Shown here: positions 20,996 to 33,500 of the stretch, in pieces | Numbering within the stretch: the first letter of the stretch is position 1 | Layout of the letters: the number at the start of each line of letters is the position of its first letter | Assembly: GCA_964017235.1 (NCBI GenBank) | Contig: OZ024935.1 | Span: forward strand, 33,273,596-33,337,595 | Direction of reading: 5' to 3' | Length of the DNA stretch: 64,000 bases | From: Sabellastarte sp. h YS-2021 | Taxonomy: Eukaryota; Annelida; Polychaeta; Sabellida; Sabellidae | Notes under the pieces: generated by a model | The model's database searches: none | Told to the model about the DNA's origin: nothing | The model's input: only the letters and a program-made list of their open reading frames with translations | Translations under genes and position numbers: made by a program

Positions 20996-22740
20996 CTATC
21001 CAGTGGATACAATGATTTACTCAACAGTGAGAACCTGAAGGTAGCTATTGCTCAGCTATGCCATGACATAGAGGTCTGCAATTTCACTATGTTATATCTG
21101 ACCAAAAATTATGTGAATAACATATTTAAACAAAATACTCTAAATGTAATAGTTTTCAAGTTACAACTGATTTACTCAACCGTGGTAACCTCAAAGTAGC
21201 TATTACTCAGCTATGCAATGAGCTACATGTCTGAATTTTTACTATGTTATAACTGACCCAAAAGTAGGTGAACAACATATTTAAGCAAATTACTGTAAAT
21301 GCAATAGTTTTCAAGTTACAATTCATTTATTTAATAGTGAGAACCTGAAAATAGCTATTGCTCAGCTATGCCATGAGCTATAGGTTTGTAATTTCACTAT
21401 GTTATAGCTGACCCAAAAGTAGGTGAACAACATATTTTAACAAAATACTCCAAATGCAATATTTTTCAAGTTACAGCTGATTTACTCAACAGTCAGTACC
21501 TGAAAATAGCTATTGCTGAATTGTGCCATGAGCTACAGGTCTGTAATTTTACTATGTTATAGCTGACCCAAAAGTAGCTGAATAACATATTTGACATATA
21601 AATGCAATAGTTTTCCAATTACAACTGATTTACTCAACAGTGAGAACTTCAAAGTAGCTATTACTCAGCTATGCAATGAGCCACAGGTCTGGAACTTCAC
21701 TATGTTATAGCTGACCCCAAAATAGGTGAATAACATATTGAAACAAAATACTCTAAATGCAATAGTTTTCAAGTTATACGTGATTTACTCAACAGTGATA
21801 ACCTAAAAGTAGCTATTACTCAGCTATGCCATGAGCTACAGGTCTGAAATTTTACTATGTTATAGCTGACCCAAAAGTAGCTGAATAACATATTTATATG
21901 AAATTCTCTAAATGCAATAGTTTTCCAATTACAACTGATTTACTCAACAGTGAGAACTTCAAAGTAGCTATTACTCAGCTATGCAATGAGCCACAGGTCT
22001 GGAACTTCACTAAGTTATAGCTGAGCCCAAAATAGGTGAATAACATATTGAAACAAAATACTCTAAATGCAATAGTTTTCAAGTTATACGTGATTTACTC
22101 AACAGTGATAACCTAAAAGTAGCTATTACTCAGCTATGCCATGAGCTACAGGTCTGAAATTTTACTATGTTATAGCTGACCCAAAAGTAGCTGAATAACA
22201 TATTTATATAAAATTCTCTAAATGCAATAGTTTTCCAATTACAACTGATTTACTCAACAGTGAGAACTTCAAAGTAGCTATTACTCAGTTATGCAAGGAG
22301 CCACAGGTCTGGAACTTCACTATGTTATAGCTGACCCAAAAATAGGTGAATAACATATTGAAACAAAATACTCTAAATGCAATAGTTTTCAAGTTATAAG
22401 TGATTTACTCAACAGTGATAACCTAAAAGTAGCCATTACTCAGCTATGCCATGAGCTACAAGGCTGAAATTTTACTATGTTATTGCAGACCCAAAAGTAG
22501 CTGAATAACATATTTATACAAAATTCTCTAAATGCAATAGTTTTCAAGTTAAAAGTGATTTTACTCATGATGGAAGTTACTGAAAGCCCAAAAGTAGCTA
22601 TTACTCACTTAGCTATTGAGACAGACACCCAAGTTACTCACCATGTTGTAGCTATGAAAAAAGTAGCTGAATAACATATTTTAACAAAATGCTCTAAACC
22701 CAATACTTTTCAAGTTATAAGTGATTTAGTGCATGATTTC
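20996..22740 (+). repeat. Tandem array, ~155-bp unit with 310-bp dimer higher-order repeat
   Basis: About eleven units containing GATTTACTCAACAGTGA, GTAGCTATTACTCAGCTATG and ATGTTATAGCTGACCC. From about 21,628 to 22,550 two monomer types alternate (one GAACTTCAAAGTAG/CCACAGGTCTGGAAC, the other GATAACCTAAAAGTAG/CTACAGGTCTGAAAT), giving three near-identical 310-bp dimers. Confidence 0.92.
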
Positions 22741-23214
22741 ATGAATTTTAATGCAATAAAAATTATTAAAAAAATTTATTAAAAAAAAATTAAGACAGAT
22801 CCAGGTCTCATACTCACACAAGAGAATCTACCTCTGGCCTAGTACATATATGCAAGATATGAGAGAAATCTCTGCTATAGTCACTGAGAAAATTGTGATA
22901 AAGTGTTGAAATTTTCACACTTTTGGTGGGGGTACCCCCCTTGTAATGTCTCTAGCAAACAAACAGACAGATTTGCATGCCTTGAACAATTTTTCATCCT
23001 CGATAGATAAGGTATTTAAAAAAAAAAAAACAGCATGTCTCTAGGCCTTGTAGTTTTGGAGAAGTTGTTCAAGCATACGCGTACGCCCACGCTGCAGAGT
23101 GACGACATAAAAAAGAGTGTACTACTTCAATATCTAACTTTTTATACTTAAAAAGAATAGGTATAATATTTAACACTTGAATGAATAGCTACTGTTGACA
23201 GAAACTGTTGTCAG

Positions 23215-24283
23215 GTATGAAAACAGCCAGCCTTTGCAGGCAAGAACACCAGCCCGCTGATACAACTAAATGGCCAACAATGGGAAAATCCCAGGAACAA
23301 CTTCAGTTGTAAAAACAGCCAGCCTCGGCAGGCAAAAACCCTAGCCAGGTACAGCTAAAGGGCCAACAACATTGAGATTTGGGAAAATCTTAGGAACAAC
23401 TTCTGATGTAAGAAATATAGAGAATCTACGAGGTGTTCTACAAAAGATTCACAGGCCATGATTTCTTACAAGTAGTTGTTGTATTTTCAAGCTCACAAAA
23501 CAATTATAAGAGAAATATAAGGCCTTTTTTGATATGATGAACCTCCTATTTGGTATTAAAGATCTGATATGGCAGCCATTTTGCTTCCAAAACAGAGACA
23601 CAATTACTCTCAGGCAAGCTTTACTGGTAAGCTTTGTGCAAATCTGATGAAACTGGCTGCAATATTTTAGGTTACAGAAAATATTAAAGATTTTAGAACA
23701 AACTTTAAGACCCCAAACTTTTAAAATTGCCGGGTATCTGCCCACCAAAACCTAATCATCTCTAGATTCTCTTGGGGTAAACATAGCCTGAAAATTTGTT
23801 TAAAATCCCTGCATGGGTTTAGCCTGTGGAACAACATATCATGAAAATTTGGTGAAAATCCATGTAGGAATTTCGTCTGTGGAACACCCACAAACTTTAA
23901 GACCCGAAAATCTTAAAATTGTTGCCATGGCAACAATTGTTACTAGTTACCCCCAAAACCTAATCAGCTCTAGATCTTCTTGGGGTAAACATATCCTGAA
24001 AATTTGGTGAAAATCCCAGCAGGGGTTTAGTCTGTGGAACACCCACAAACTTTAAGACCCGAAAATTTAAAAGTGTTGCCATAGCAACAGTTGTTACTGG
24101 ATACCCCCAAAACCTAATCAGGTCTAGCTTCTCTTGGGGTAAACATCCCTTGAAAACTTGGTGAAAATCCGTGAAGGGGTTTAGGCTGTGGAACACCCAC
24201 AAGCTTTATGCCCACCGCCGCCACCACGCACGGACGGCGCAGGAGACGACTAAAACCCCAGCCTGTATGGGCTGGGGTTAAAA
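23215..24283 (+). mobile_element. Array-bearing repeat element E2, copy A
   Basis: Matches 61,199-62,171: GCCAGCCTCGGCAGGCA, GGCCAACAACATTGAGATTTGG, then a ~155-bp array (CCAAAACCTAATCAGCTCTAG at about 23,955 and 24,109; a more diverged unit at 23,757) and a 3' hairpin. No ORF. Confidence 0.75.
24254..24279 (+). repeat. 3' subterminal hairpin of E2 copy A
   Basis: AACCCCAGCC and GGCTGGGGTT form a 10-bp perfect stem with a short loop, followed by AAAA. The same hairpin closes copy B at 62,143-62,168. Confidence 0.8.
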
Positions 24284-25330
24284 AGTATACAGAACCCACA
24301 AGATATTGTCAGATGTACAATTCACAGGACATGATTTCTTACAAGTTGTTTTCATATTTTGAGGCCCTAGAAGTTAATTGTAAGGGAGATACAAGGCCTT
24401 TTAAGCATGATGACCCAACATGACCTATAGCAGAGGTCAAAGGTCAAATTTGACAATTGCAAAATATTTAGAAGCCATGTTTTTGCAATTTGTTTTCACA
24501 TTTGGAAGCCTTAGAACCAATTGTAAGGGAGATATAAGAGCTTTTCAGTATGATGACCCCACTTGACTTTGAAGCAGGGGTCAGAAGTCAAATTTGACAC
24601 TTGCGAAAGATTGGCAGACTACAATTTCCTATAAGTTTTTTCTCATTCCGAATCCCAAGTACAATGATAAGACAGATATCAGGCCTTTTGGATATGATGA
24701 CCCCCCCCCCCCCCCCCCCATGTTTTTAAAACAATGCCAAAATTACTGCTTTCAAAGCCAAATAAATATTTTTGCAAATCTTATGATGCTAGCTGCAATA
24801 TTTTAAGTTTTTTTACATATTAATGATTTTTAAACAGTCAGCCACCGTGGCAATTTTGTTTTTTTTCAATGAGAACACTGACATGTTTTCACAGCCATAA
24901 ACATTCTCTGTAAATTTGGTGAAGATATCTTCATAAATGAACTAGATATAAGTGTTGATGTAAAACTGTGACAAATGCACGCATGCAGCAAACATAGAAG
25001 ACGTTTCATAATCTCCCAACCCCAGCCTTTGGCCAGCAGGAGATAAAAAAACAACTGCAGTAAAATCAGTTTAATAGCGCCTCTTTTTTAATTAAGAAAT
25101 TTAAGACCAAAAAGTATTTAAAGCATTGCCATGGCAACAGTTGTTGCCGCATACTCCCCCCCCAAAAAAAAAAAACCTAATCAGCTCTAGATCCTCTTGG
25201 GGTTAATATACACTGAAAATTTAGTGAAAATCCATGAATGGGTTAAGCTGTGGAACAACTACATGCCAACGCGGCCCGGATGGCGCAGGGGACAACAAGA
25301 ACTCCAGCCTTGATGGACTTGGGTTAAAAA
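24284..25330 (+). repeat. Degenerate array repeats related to E1/E2
   Basis: Diverged ~145-bp units (GGTCAAAGGTCAAATTTGAC, AATTGTAAGGGAGATA) to about 24,700, then E2-like sequence (GCCATGGCAACAGTTGTTG, CCTAATCAGCTCTAGATCC) ending in a degenerate hairpin (ACTCCAGCCTTGATGGACTTGGGTT) near 25,300. Includes a poly-C run at 24,701-24,719. Confidence 0.65.
24701..24719. repeat. Poly-C run (19 nt)
   Basis: Nineteen consecutive C. Length may be unreliable in the assembly. Confidence 0.9.
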
Positions 25331-26000
25331 TGACAGTTCAGTTATGCAATTACAACTGTATATGTGTGCAAGTTAGAAAATATATAATATTATGTCCTCG
25401 TCCAAAAATCTCCACATTTACAAACTTAAAACTCTCACAAATCATGGGATCCAACCATTTGTTTTTTTTCTTATCTGTCACCATTTTTATTGTCAAATGT
25501 CACAATAATCCTGCATATTAGGACAATATTGTTTCTGGCCTCACTCGTCAGTGCATTCAAACACTAGGACACGGAAGAATGTTAAATGAAAAAAAGACTT
25601 CAGTACATTCAAAACATGGTTGTTGATTACATTGTCAATAAAAATGAAGTCACATGACCTATCAGGAAAGCATTAGACCATTGCTCGAACGTACTTTCGG
25701 AATTGCAACTTTATATTTTTTTCAGGTAGATAACTCAATTATATTGACGTAAAGTTATCAAATACTGTGTGAAAACTTTGTTACTTTATTTATTTAAGGT
25801 CTACATGTCACTATGTAGGCTATATGCAGCACTTTATGTTGTCTGAATTAGATAATTATTTTAATATACTGACAATTTTCGAAGGGCTCCTTTATTTGAC
25901 AATGCATAAACAACCAACATAAAAGACAAATATTACGCTACAAATGGTATATAAAGGTACGAAAACAATACTGTTGTACATTTTAATTGAACATTTTTTA
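25331..26000. other. AT-rich stretch, nothing recognised
   Basis: No ORF, repeat or RNA signal that I can support. Confidence 0.5.
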
Positions 26001-26265
26001 GGTGAATTTATGAAGTGGAGAGATGTTGATACTTGGTCAGCCAACGTGGTGGATATTGATAGTAACTAGACATTGCGTCTCGAGGCAGTGTATCCCCGGA
26101 TGGGACATGGTTGAAGCGTGAATGTGTCGGGCTTGAGCCTGTTTCCTGGTGCACCAGGTCAGGATTCTCCATAGTAGGGCACAAAGAGCCCAACTTACTC
26201 CCCCTTCCTTAAATGGTCAACCACCATGGTGTCTGTAGCGATGGTAGCAATAGGCTCCTGGTGTC
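26001..26265 (-). pseudogene. DIRS RNase H fragment (fossil)
   Basis: Plus-strand GGTGCACCAGGTCAGGATTCTCC and the following 100 bases parallel the RNase H part of DIRS copy 2 near 37,120-37,230. It is a short, broken remnant of the same element group. Confidence 0.6.
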
Positions 26266-26640
26266 AGCTGACACCGGTCACAGGCTGGGTAAAAGGCAAG
26301 CTGGGTGGCCAGTCTAGCAGGGTGGATCACTGTATCTCAGTGGAACTGATAGAGCAGACTTCTTGCTGGCAGTAGGCTGACCAGTCCAGTTGAGTTTGGC
26401 ATCTCACCGGTACCAGTAACTGGCTGGTGTGGGTTCTGAGAAGATAAGGCTGATAGGTAGTAGGACCCTTAAAAGGTTTCTGCTGGTCTGTTAGCCAGTC
26501 CTGTGGACCGGCCCAGTACCAGGGCCTAACTGGTTATAGGTTAAGCAATGCTCTGTAACCAGTTCTTGGTGGCTCCACAGTTCTGCCAAAACTCAGAGGA
26601 GCTGGTAGAACTGGGCTAATTAGACTACATCTCAGCAGGG
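26266..26640. repeat. GC-richer block of degenerate CTGGT/ACCAG repeats
   Basis: Irregular but dense recurrence of CTGGT, CCAGT and ACCGGT in a region otherwise AT-rich. It lies next to a DIRS fragment and may derive from a DIRS gag-like region, but no protein match is visible. Confidence 0.4.
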
Positions 26641-26679
26641 GTAGGCTTATATGAAACAACTTCCTTCTTCCTGTCCACA

Positions 26680-27230
26680 ACTGTTTAATCAGCATATTTT
26701 CTCTGTAACCAACAACCCTCTGTAACCAGTAAGCCTGGATGCTGGTACACCATCAATGTACTCAACCTCCAAAGCCATTTTCAATAGTTTCCATGCAATA
26801 TAGTCAGCATTAAGTGTGTAAATATCTCCAAAAAGGCCAAAAATGGTCTCGGTCAGAATGACCTTCAAAGAGCTTCAAGGTCAAATTTCTGCATGCTTAC
26901 AGAGGATATATATTTGTATTATGTATACCAGACATAGTATGATCTAACTTTCTGTATACAAGAACAGGGCCAAGACGTGAAAAAATGGCCCAAATCTGAC
27001 CTTTAAGAGGCCACCAGTGACCTTGAAATTGAAGGTCAAGGTCACAAAACAATAGCGTTTGTGGCAATGCAAATATATACCCACATACCAAATTTGAACT
27101 AAAATAATACCAAATTTTTAACTAAAATCTTTTTTAAGTTATCACATCCAAAAGGAAATCTCTGCAGCGGTATTCTGACCGTACTGAATCCTAAGTATCC
27201 CCGACTTTCGTCCGGGGATACAATAATGCT
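26680..27230 (+). repeat. Degenerate dispersed repeat ending in a hairpin
   Basis: Units with GACCTTCAAAGAGCTTCAAGGTCAAA, CTGCATGCTTACAGAGG and GGTCAAGGTCAC resemble 47,230-47,950 and 59,850-59,960. It ends with the hairpin GTATCCCC ... GGGGATAC at 27,195-27,221, followed by AATAATG, the same plan as the E2 and E3 ends. Confidence 0.55.
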
Positions 27231-27337
27231 GTGTTGGGGGTACTCCGATATTAGATTTCGGATTCGGGTAGATATGCAGCAACTGGGTACCCAGATATTT
27301 GGATAGCCGTTAAGATCACTAAAAAAACCCCAATATT

Positions 27338-27535
27338 TCAGTCATAAATACAAGAGTGTCCTACCCATCTGTAAAGGCATATTGCCTGATTACATTCTTT
27401 CATGACTTCCTCCAGCTGAAGTGACTGGATTAACTTCAGTGCTTGTGTTGCTACAGCCGGCCTCAACCCCTTCACACTAAGTTGTGTTATTTTTTCCTGT
27501 AGTCCATATGGATTGGAACTAATACTTGCCAAATC
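27338..27535 (-). CDS. KY-like gene, last visible exon
   Basis: 198 bp including a TGA stop. Encodes DLASISSNPYGLQEKITQLS ... GHSCIYD. Acceptor TTTTTTTAG. No AATAAA is seen just downstream, and a possible donor (TGG|GTAGGA) lies 24 bp before the stop, so a further 3' exon is an alternative. Confidence 0.72.
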   Translation of the reverse strand, partial: DLASISSNPYGLQEKITQLSVKGLRPAVATQALKLIQSLQLEEVMKECNQAICLYRWVGHSCIYD

Positions 27536-30500
27536 CTAAAAAAATTAATGAAAAAGTTATTAAATGTTCCAGGAGTTTCAAAATACCTTCTTTAATTGTA
27601 CATCCAAATCATTTTCTTGAAGATTTATTTTACTGTGCAGCAGAAAGAGAAATCAAGTGCAAATATTTAAGTTAACCAATGTAAGTTAACCATTTGGTTT
27701 TTTTATCAAATGTTGGGGGTAATTGGTTTATGTTAGTTCTAATAATATTATATAATAATACTTATAACAAAAATATACCCCATGTATCAATTGCTTAAAT
27801 ACTATGTATTAACCTATTTCTTCTGAAAAAGCCATCAGATTTGTATTTGTAAACTTTTCATTAGCTAATGTTGTTGGTCTAATAGTAATAATTAGTTCTT
27901 TTGTAGCACAATTTTAGTCACTGATTGGCTTATTACTGCAATACTCCAATGAAAAAGTACTCTTTAACAGAAAGTTTTACAGAAATCTTTTATAATTTTT
28001 ATATTTGAGTGTACAATTTAATTTAAGCCACTAAACTGATGGTGTATAGACTGAAATACCTTTTCAAGCACCAGAGCACCTGCCTTCATAATTTGCTGCA
28101 GTGTATGTGTCTGTTGACTGGCACCCTCTGGCTCTGTGTATTCTGACAACTCAGTATTATCCAACCGTTGTGTTAACCTCAATCTTCTCTCTATTGACAT
28201 CAGTAGAGTCTTGGCACTTTCATATTCCTGAGGAAAAAGTAATGACAATGTATAGTATATATTGTGTACATAACAGATTTTTAAGTAAACAATTTCCAAA
28301 TAATTGCGCTCCTTAGGTTAGACAAAAATGTACAAGTTTGATTTAATGAACAAGTATTACCAAAGGACTCTCTGGACACAAACATCCCACAAAAGTCCCA
28401 GGTAGATAAGAAATTGTCCAACAAGTGAGGGTACCTTACTTTGAAGAGCTGTAGCAAACAGATACACAGAGTTCTTCATACAGCTGTCAATATACATAGA
28501 AGAGAATAGAATAGAAACATTCTTATAGCGCAAAATTGATGCAACATCCTCTGATGCGCTCGAACTCAAAAAGGGAAATGTATCATCAGTCAAATGAACA
28601 TCTCTATGCTTTGTTTTCAAAGGAGTTGTAATTGAACAATTGCACCCCTGGAAACAGACACCAATGTCACAACACTATGATTATATGTTAGTTTCTTTAT
28701 TAGCTTTATTATCTTCCCCACCCAAGCCTTGGTTCCCATTAAATGCCAGTCATCTTGGTACAGAGGTTGATCTAACTTAATGATTTGCTGAACAAAATTT
28801 TCAGGCACAATGAGTTCTGGAATTTTGTATATAAATCAACAATTTTTGTACAAGTCAGTCTTTGTAGCTGTTCCATGATACACCATCCGAGTAGCATCTA
28901 GACATCATCTGAAATCATGCCATGAAAGGAACTCAGTATATTTCAGGTGTGCCTAAGCTGGACTTGAATCCACAGCCACAGAAACGAAAGCCAAGTGATT
29001 AATTAGCAAATTCAAAAAGGACTTTACCCGACTGAACCCTTGAAAAAATAAACATACAGAAAGTCAGTTTTACCTTCATAAGTCTGACTGTGTAGCATTT
29101 CAGTTCAATGTCATGCACTACTTGTAGCAGTTTCATTATGTCCTGAGAAGCTAATGCATCATCTAAGTCTGCAAGCATGATAAACAGCAGAACAGCAGTA
29201 TCAGTGTTAAAACAACAATCATATCATAAGTAATCAATACAAGTTTGTTATTAACATAATTTGGTTTAATATATTTGTCATGTAAACAAAAACAATGATG
29301 TACTCACACTCAAACCACACAATTAAACACAGCCTTGACCCTTTAAGGTGGAAACTTAAGAGATCATAAAAATATTTCTGCTGATCCTGGATATTCCTGT
29401 TTTTCAAAAAAGGTAATAAATCCATCAAACAATTCTAAGATGGCTACCCAAATTAACGAAATAAAAATAATAATATTAAATAAAAATGCAAAAATTTTGG
29501 ACACAGAATTCCTGTATTTGGTGATTTTAGAAAATAGCATCAGAGATGCCCGTACCCCACAGCCTGGGGAAATATTTTTCAACACCATGAGATATAGAAG
29601 TAGTGTAACAGTACAAAGTTCAAGATACTTTCAGAGCAGTGTAAGTTATATTAAGGTCCAAATAATGCTTAAGTAGAGAAAATAATATCTAAGGAAAAGA
29701 AATGTATATAAAGATGAAGTTTTAAAACAAGACAATTCAATAATAAAATGACAGCATTTATCAGTAAACCAAAAATGGCCGAATTATGGTTTGGATGTTT
29801 TGAATATTACCCATGCATACAGAAGTGGTAATACATTCAATGAATGCTTATGTGTGGTGTTGGAGAAAAGCCTGTGGCTCACTTGATGAAATTCCATCTG
29901 TTACAATTGGAACTTGCAAAAGGAAATTCATAATGAATTCTACTATGACTTTAACAGTGCTTAATCTGCATCAACAGACAGACCCAAAGGTGCAACAAGA
30001 TTTTAAAGGTCAATACAGCAAGGTCAAAGGTCAATCAGTGTTACACCATGACGTGGCACACCTAAAACCCTCAACCAATGTCCCTACCAAGTATCAACTT
30101 CCTACACCTCTTACGGTTTCCAAGATATAGCCCAGACCAGGTATTATAGGTCAAGTTCACTACGGCAAGTACAAAGGTCAAATCAAGGTCACACCATGAC
30201 GTTGCACACCTACTACCCACAACCAATGTCCTCACCAAGTATCAGCTTCCTACACCTTACAGTTTCCGAAATATAGCCCAGACAAGATTTTATAGGTCAA
30301 GGTCACTACGGCAAGGGTCAAAGGTCAAATCTAGGTCACACTATGATGTTGCACATCTACACCCCCTAACCAATGTCCCTGCCAAGTATCAACTTTCTAC
30401 ACCTTACAGTTGCCGAGATATAGCCCGGACAAGGTTTTATAGATAAAGGTCACTATGGCAAGGTCAAAAGTCAAATCAAGGTCAGATCATGATGTTGCAC

Positions 30501-33500
30501 ACCTACAACTCCTAACCTTACGGTTTCCGAGATATAGCCCGGACAAGATTTTATAGGTCAAGGTCACTACAGCAAGGTCAAAGGTCAAATCAAGGTCAGA
30601 CCATGACGTTGCACACCTACACCCCCTAACCAATGTCCCTACCAGGTATCAACTTCCTACACCTTACAGTTGCTGAGATATAGCCCGGACAAGGTTTTAT
30701 AGGTCAAGGTCACTACAGCAAGGTCAAATCAAGTCAGACCATAATGATGCACACCTACAACTCCTAACCAATGTCCCTACCAAGTATCAACTTCCTACAC
30801 CTTACGGTTTCCGAGATATAGCCCGAACAAGATTTTATAGGCCAAGGTCACTACAGCAAGGTCAAAGGTCAAATCAAGGTCAGTCCATGACGTTGCAGAC
30901 CTACACGCCCTAATCAATGTCCCTACCAAGTATCAACTTCCTACACCTTACGGTTTCCGAAATATAGCCTGGACAAGATTTTAAAGGTCAAGGTCACTAC
31001 AGCAAGGTCAAAGGTCAAATCAAGGTCAGACCATGAGATTGCACACCTACAACCCCTAACTAATGTCCCTGCCAAGTATCAACTTCCTACACCTTATGGT
31101 TGCCGAGATATAGCCCGGACAAAATTTTCAAACTCAAGGTCACTACGGCAAGGTCAAAGGTCAAATCAAGGTCAGACCATGACGTTGCACACCTACACCC
31201 CCTAACCAATGTCCCTGCCAAGTATGAACTTCCTGCACCTTACGGTTTCTGAGATACAGCCCGGACAAACTATTTTCCGCCAACCGCCCGCCCACCCGCC
31301 CATCCGGACACCATGGGTGAAAAAAATACCACGACAGCCCTTAAGGGCTGTGGGGGTAAAACTTGCAAGAAATCACAAAAATCTTCCCAAAATGCAAATT
31401 TTGTCACTTTTAACACTCAAAGTACCATATAGGTTCAAAAATAAGCTTGAAATCCTTCTAAGAAAATGGTATACCCTTGTTCCACTCTCATAAGTTTTCC
31501 ATCCAACTTCCCAATAAAGTAGTGCCAAGTGTAATCTTATTCATACTCTGACTTCCCTTTACAGTTGTAAAGGTAGTGAGTCTAACCGTGGTGCCCTTAG
31601 ATGCTGCTACCATTTTTTGAAACACGTTTATAAACCCTATACTGTCACTTACAGTTTTGTGACTTATCTTTGCGGTGTTATGATTCACCTTGTAACACTC
31701 TTCTGAGCCGAGTTATCTTGTTCCATGATGAAATAAGTAAATATGAGTACACCAATTAATGCTCAATGAGTTAGCAGGGCTTGGTGTTATGACTACTTTT
31801 ATGAATACTTACAGTCAGGAGCAGGGTGTAAGAGCAATCTGTTCAGTAGTAATTAAGAGCTTTGCTAGTTTTCCTGCCCCTTTTCAACAGGACTAGATGT
31901 AGAGTAAGAAATCTAAAATTCGCCAGGAATCTAAAATTCGCCACCTCTAAAATCCTTAGTTAATTTTATGAAGAAAATGCTGTTTTTGTCTAAAAATTAG
32001 CATTTTTCAGTTCAGAAAGCCTTAATTTACTATATGTTCAACAAATCTCACCACAATTCATATATTTTATTAGTATTTTCACATGTGGCGAATTTCAGAT
32101 ATGTGGCGAATTTTAGATTTGTTACTCTAACAACAACAGGTCCTGGTTTCACAAGTCTCCTTATCTTAAGGTGGCTTTGTGAAACTGGATCCAGAGGAGT
32201 TATAAATTGTCTATTGTCCTCCAAGCATGTGCTAATACTGGAGGCAATGAACTGTACCTGCTTTGGCTTGCTGAAAATCTGTCAGTCTTGTTTCTTGTTC
32301 TTTCTCCTCCCTGACCTTCTGTTCTGTCTCTTTCTTCACCTCTCTCTCTTCTTCAGTTTTCCATGCAGTAAGTTCATCTTGACTCAGTACCTGCACAGCA
32401 GTTGTGTCACAATGTCTTACATCTATACACATCATATGAAACTTGTATCAAGCATTTATGCTTTTTTTGTATTTTCCAAGGGGAAAAAAATTGTTATTGA
32501 TATCATGAAATGAATTTGAAAATATGCCACAAAACAACAAAAGAAAAGGAATTAGTAATAAAAAAACATTAGATTGAATAAAATTTAATTAAAACTTTGC
32601 ACAGGTCTAGTCTGTATGTAAAATATGAATGAAATCAGCTCAATATGAAGAAAGTTATTTTACAAAAAAAATATAAAGAGATGTAAATATCTGTAGTGTT
32701 GAATTTTTCACCCAAAATGAAGGCGTCCTCATGGTGGTGCTGTAGCACACAAGACATATCCCGAGTCCAGAAACATTTTTAAATCATGATACTTTAGAAT
32801 GTGCTATCAAAAAAGCAAGCATTAAAAGTGGCTGGCTTGAAATCAGCAACATATCTCCATGTGGTCATCCAGGTGAAGATGGCTGAACAGCCACGAAGCT
32901 AAAAAGTCTTCTATCATCACCCTCAAAGATGACTTTGATATAAAATATAAAATGAAATACGTGAAAATAAAATTACTTACATAATCTATTTGATAAACCC
33001 AAGGTACAGTACGTTGGAGAAACCGGCAGGGCCTTTAGATTCAGGATGGATGAATTATCAAATCCTAAAGAATGGTAAAACCAGTTCCTATTGTACATTC
33101 TTATGTAGATGATACAAGGATGTTAGCTTGAAAGCAAAATAATTACCTTGTGGTCTGTTAATGTAAAAACGCTGGAATCTGGAGTGTCCTCAAATTGAGC
33201 ACAGAGGCGCAGGTTTTTGTCTGCTTCGCCTGTGTTGACGGAACCAACCCACTGGCCAGCTGCATTCTGTGAAACAAAATGCAGAAACAAAAAAACTAAA
33301 GTTCACATCTTTTATGAATACTGATTGATTTGAATTTTTGACTGGCAAGTATCTTTGTTCTGAACAAGTTTTCACTTGGATTTCACTTTGCAACTGAAAG
33401 AACTTCAATTGAAAACCTGTTTGGCACATGAATATCTATATTTTTTGTTACTTACACAAGCAGATTTAATGACCAGTAATTTCTGTCTACTTTGGGATGC

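Larger units (their letters stand above)
19715..23100 (+). mobile_element. Array-bearing repeat element E1, copy 1
   Basis: Same architecture as the copy at 51,503-56,452: a ~280-bp 5' module starting CAACAAGAGGAGAGTGCCCG with a small hairpin (GTGCCCGTGAACGTGCAC), a 147-bp-unit array, a 155-bp-unit array, and a ~370-bp 3' module (GACAGATCCAGGTCTCATAC ... GTACGCCCACGC). No ORF. Non-autonomous Helentron-associated or 'pearl'-type elements of molluscs have this plan, but no helicase or CTRR-type end is seen, so the class is inference. Confidence 0.7.
29545..31355 (+). mobile_element. Array-bearing repeat element E3, copy 1
   Basis: It shares a 5' module with 57,300-57,400 (AGATGCCYGTACCCCACA), a ~146-bp-unit array and a 3' end (CGCCCATCCGGACACCAT then a palindrome and GGGGGTAAAA). 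An L2-type tail (ACAGTGCTTAATCT, near 29,950) lies between module and array. No ORF. Confidence 0.7.

Noticed and set aside
28357-28647. Minus-strand open frame flanked by plausible splice sites, as an extra KY-gene exon
   Set aside because: Including it would break the phase between the exons at 29,074 and 28,227, which join perfectly without it, and its end resembles an L2-type tail.
29996-31265. CRISPR-like array
   Set aside because: Units are long and contiguous without unique spacers, in a eukaryotic genome. They are simple tandem repeats.
32034-32513. Plus-strand 159-residue frame
   Set aside because: It is antisense to the coiled-coil exon at 32,258-32,390 and crosses the MITE end. 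A shadow of real features.
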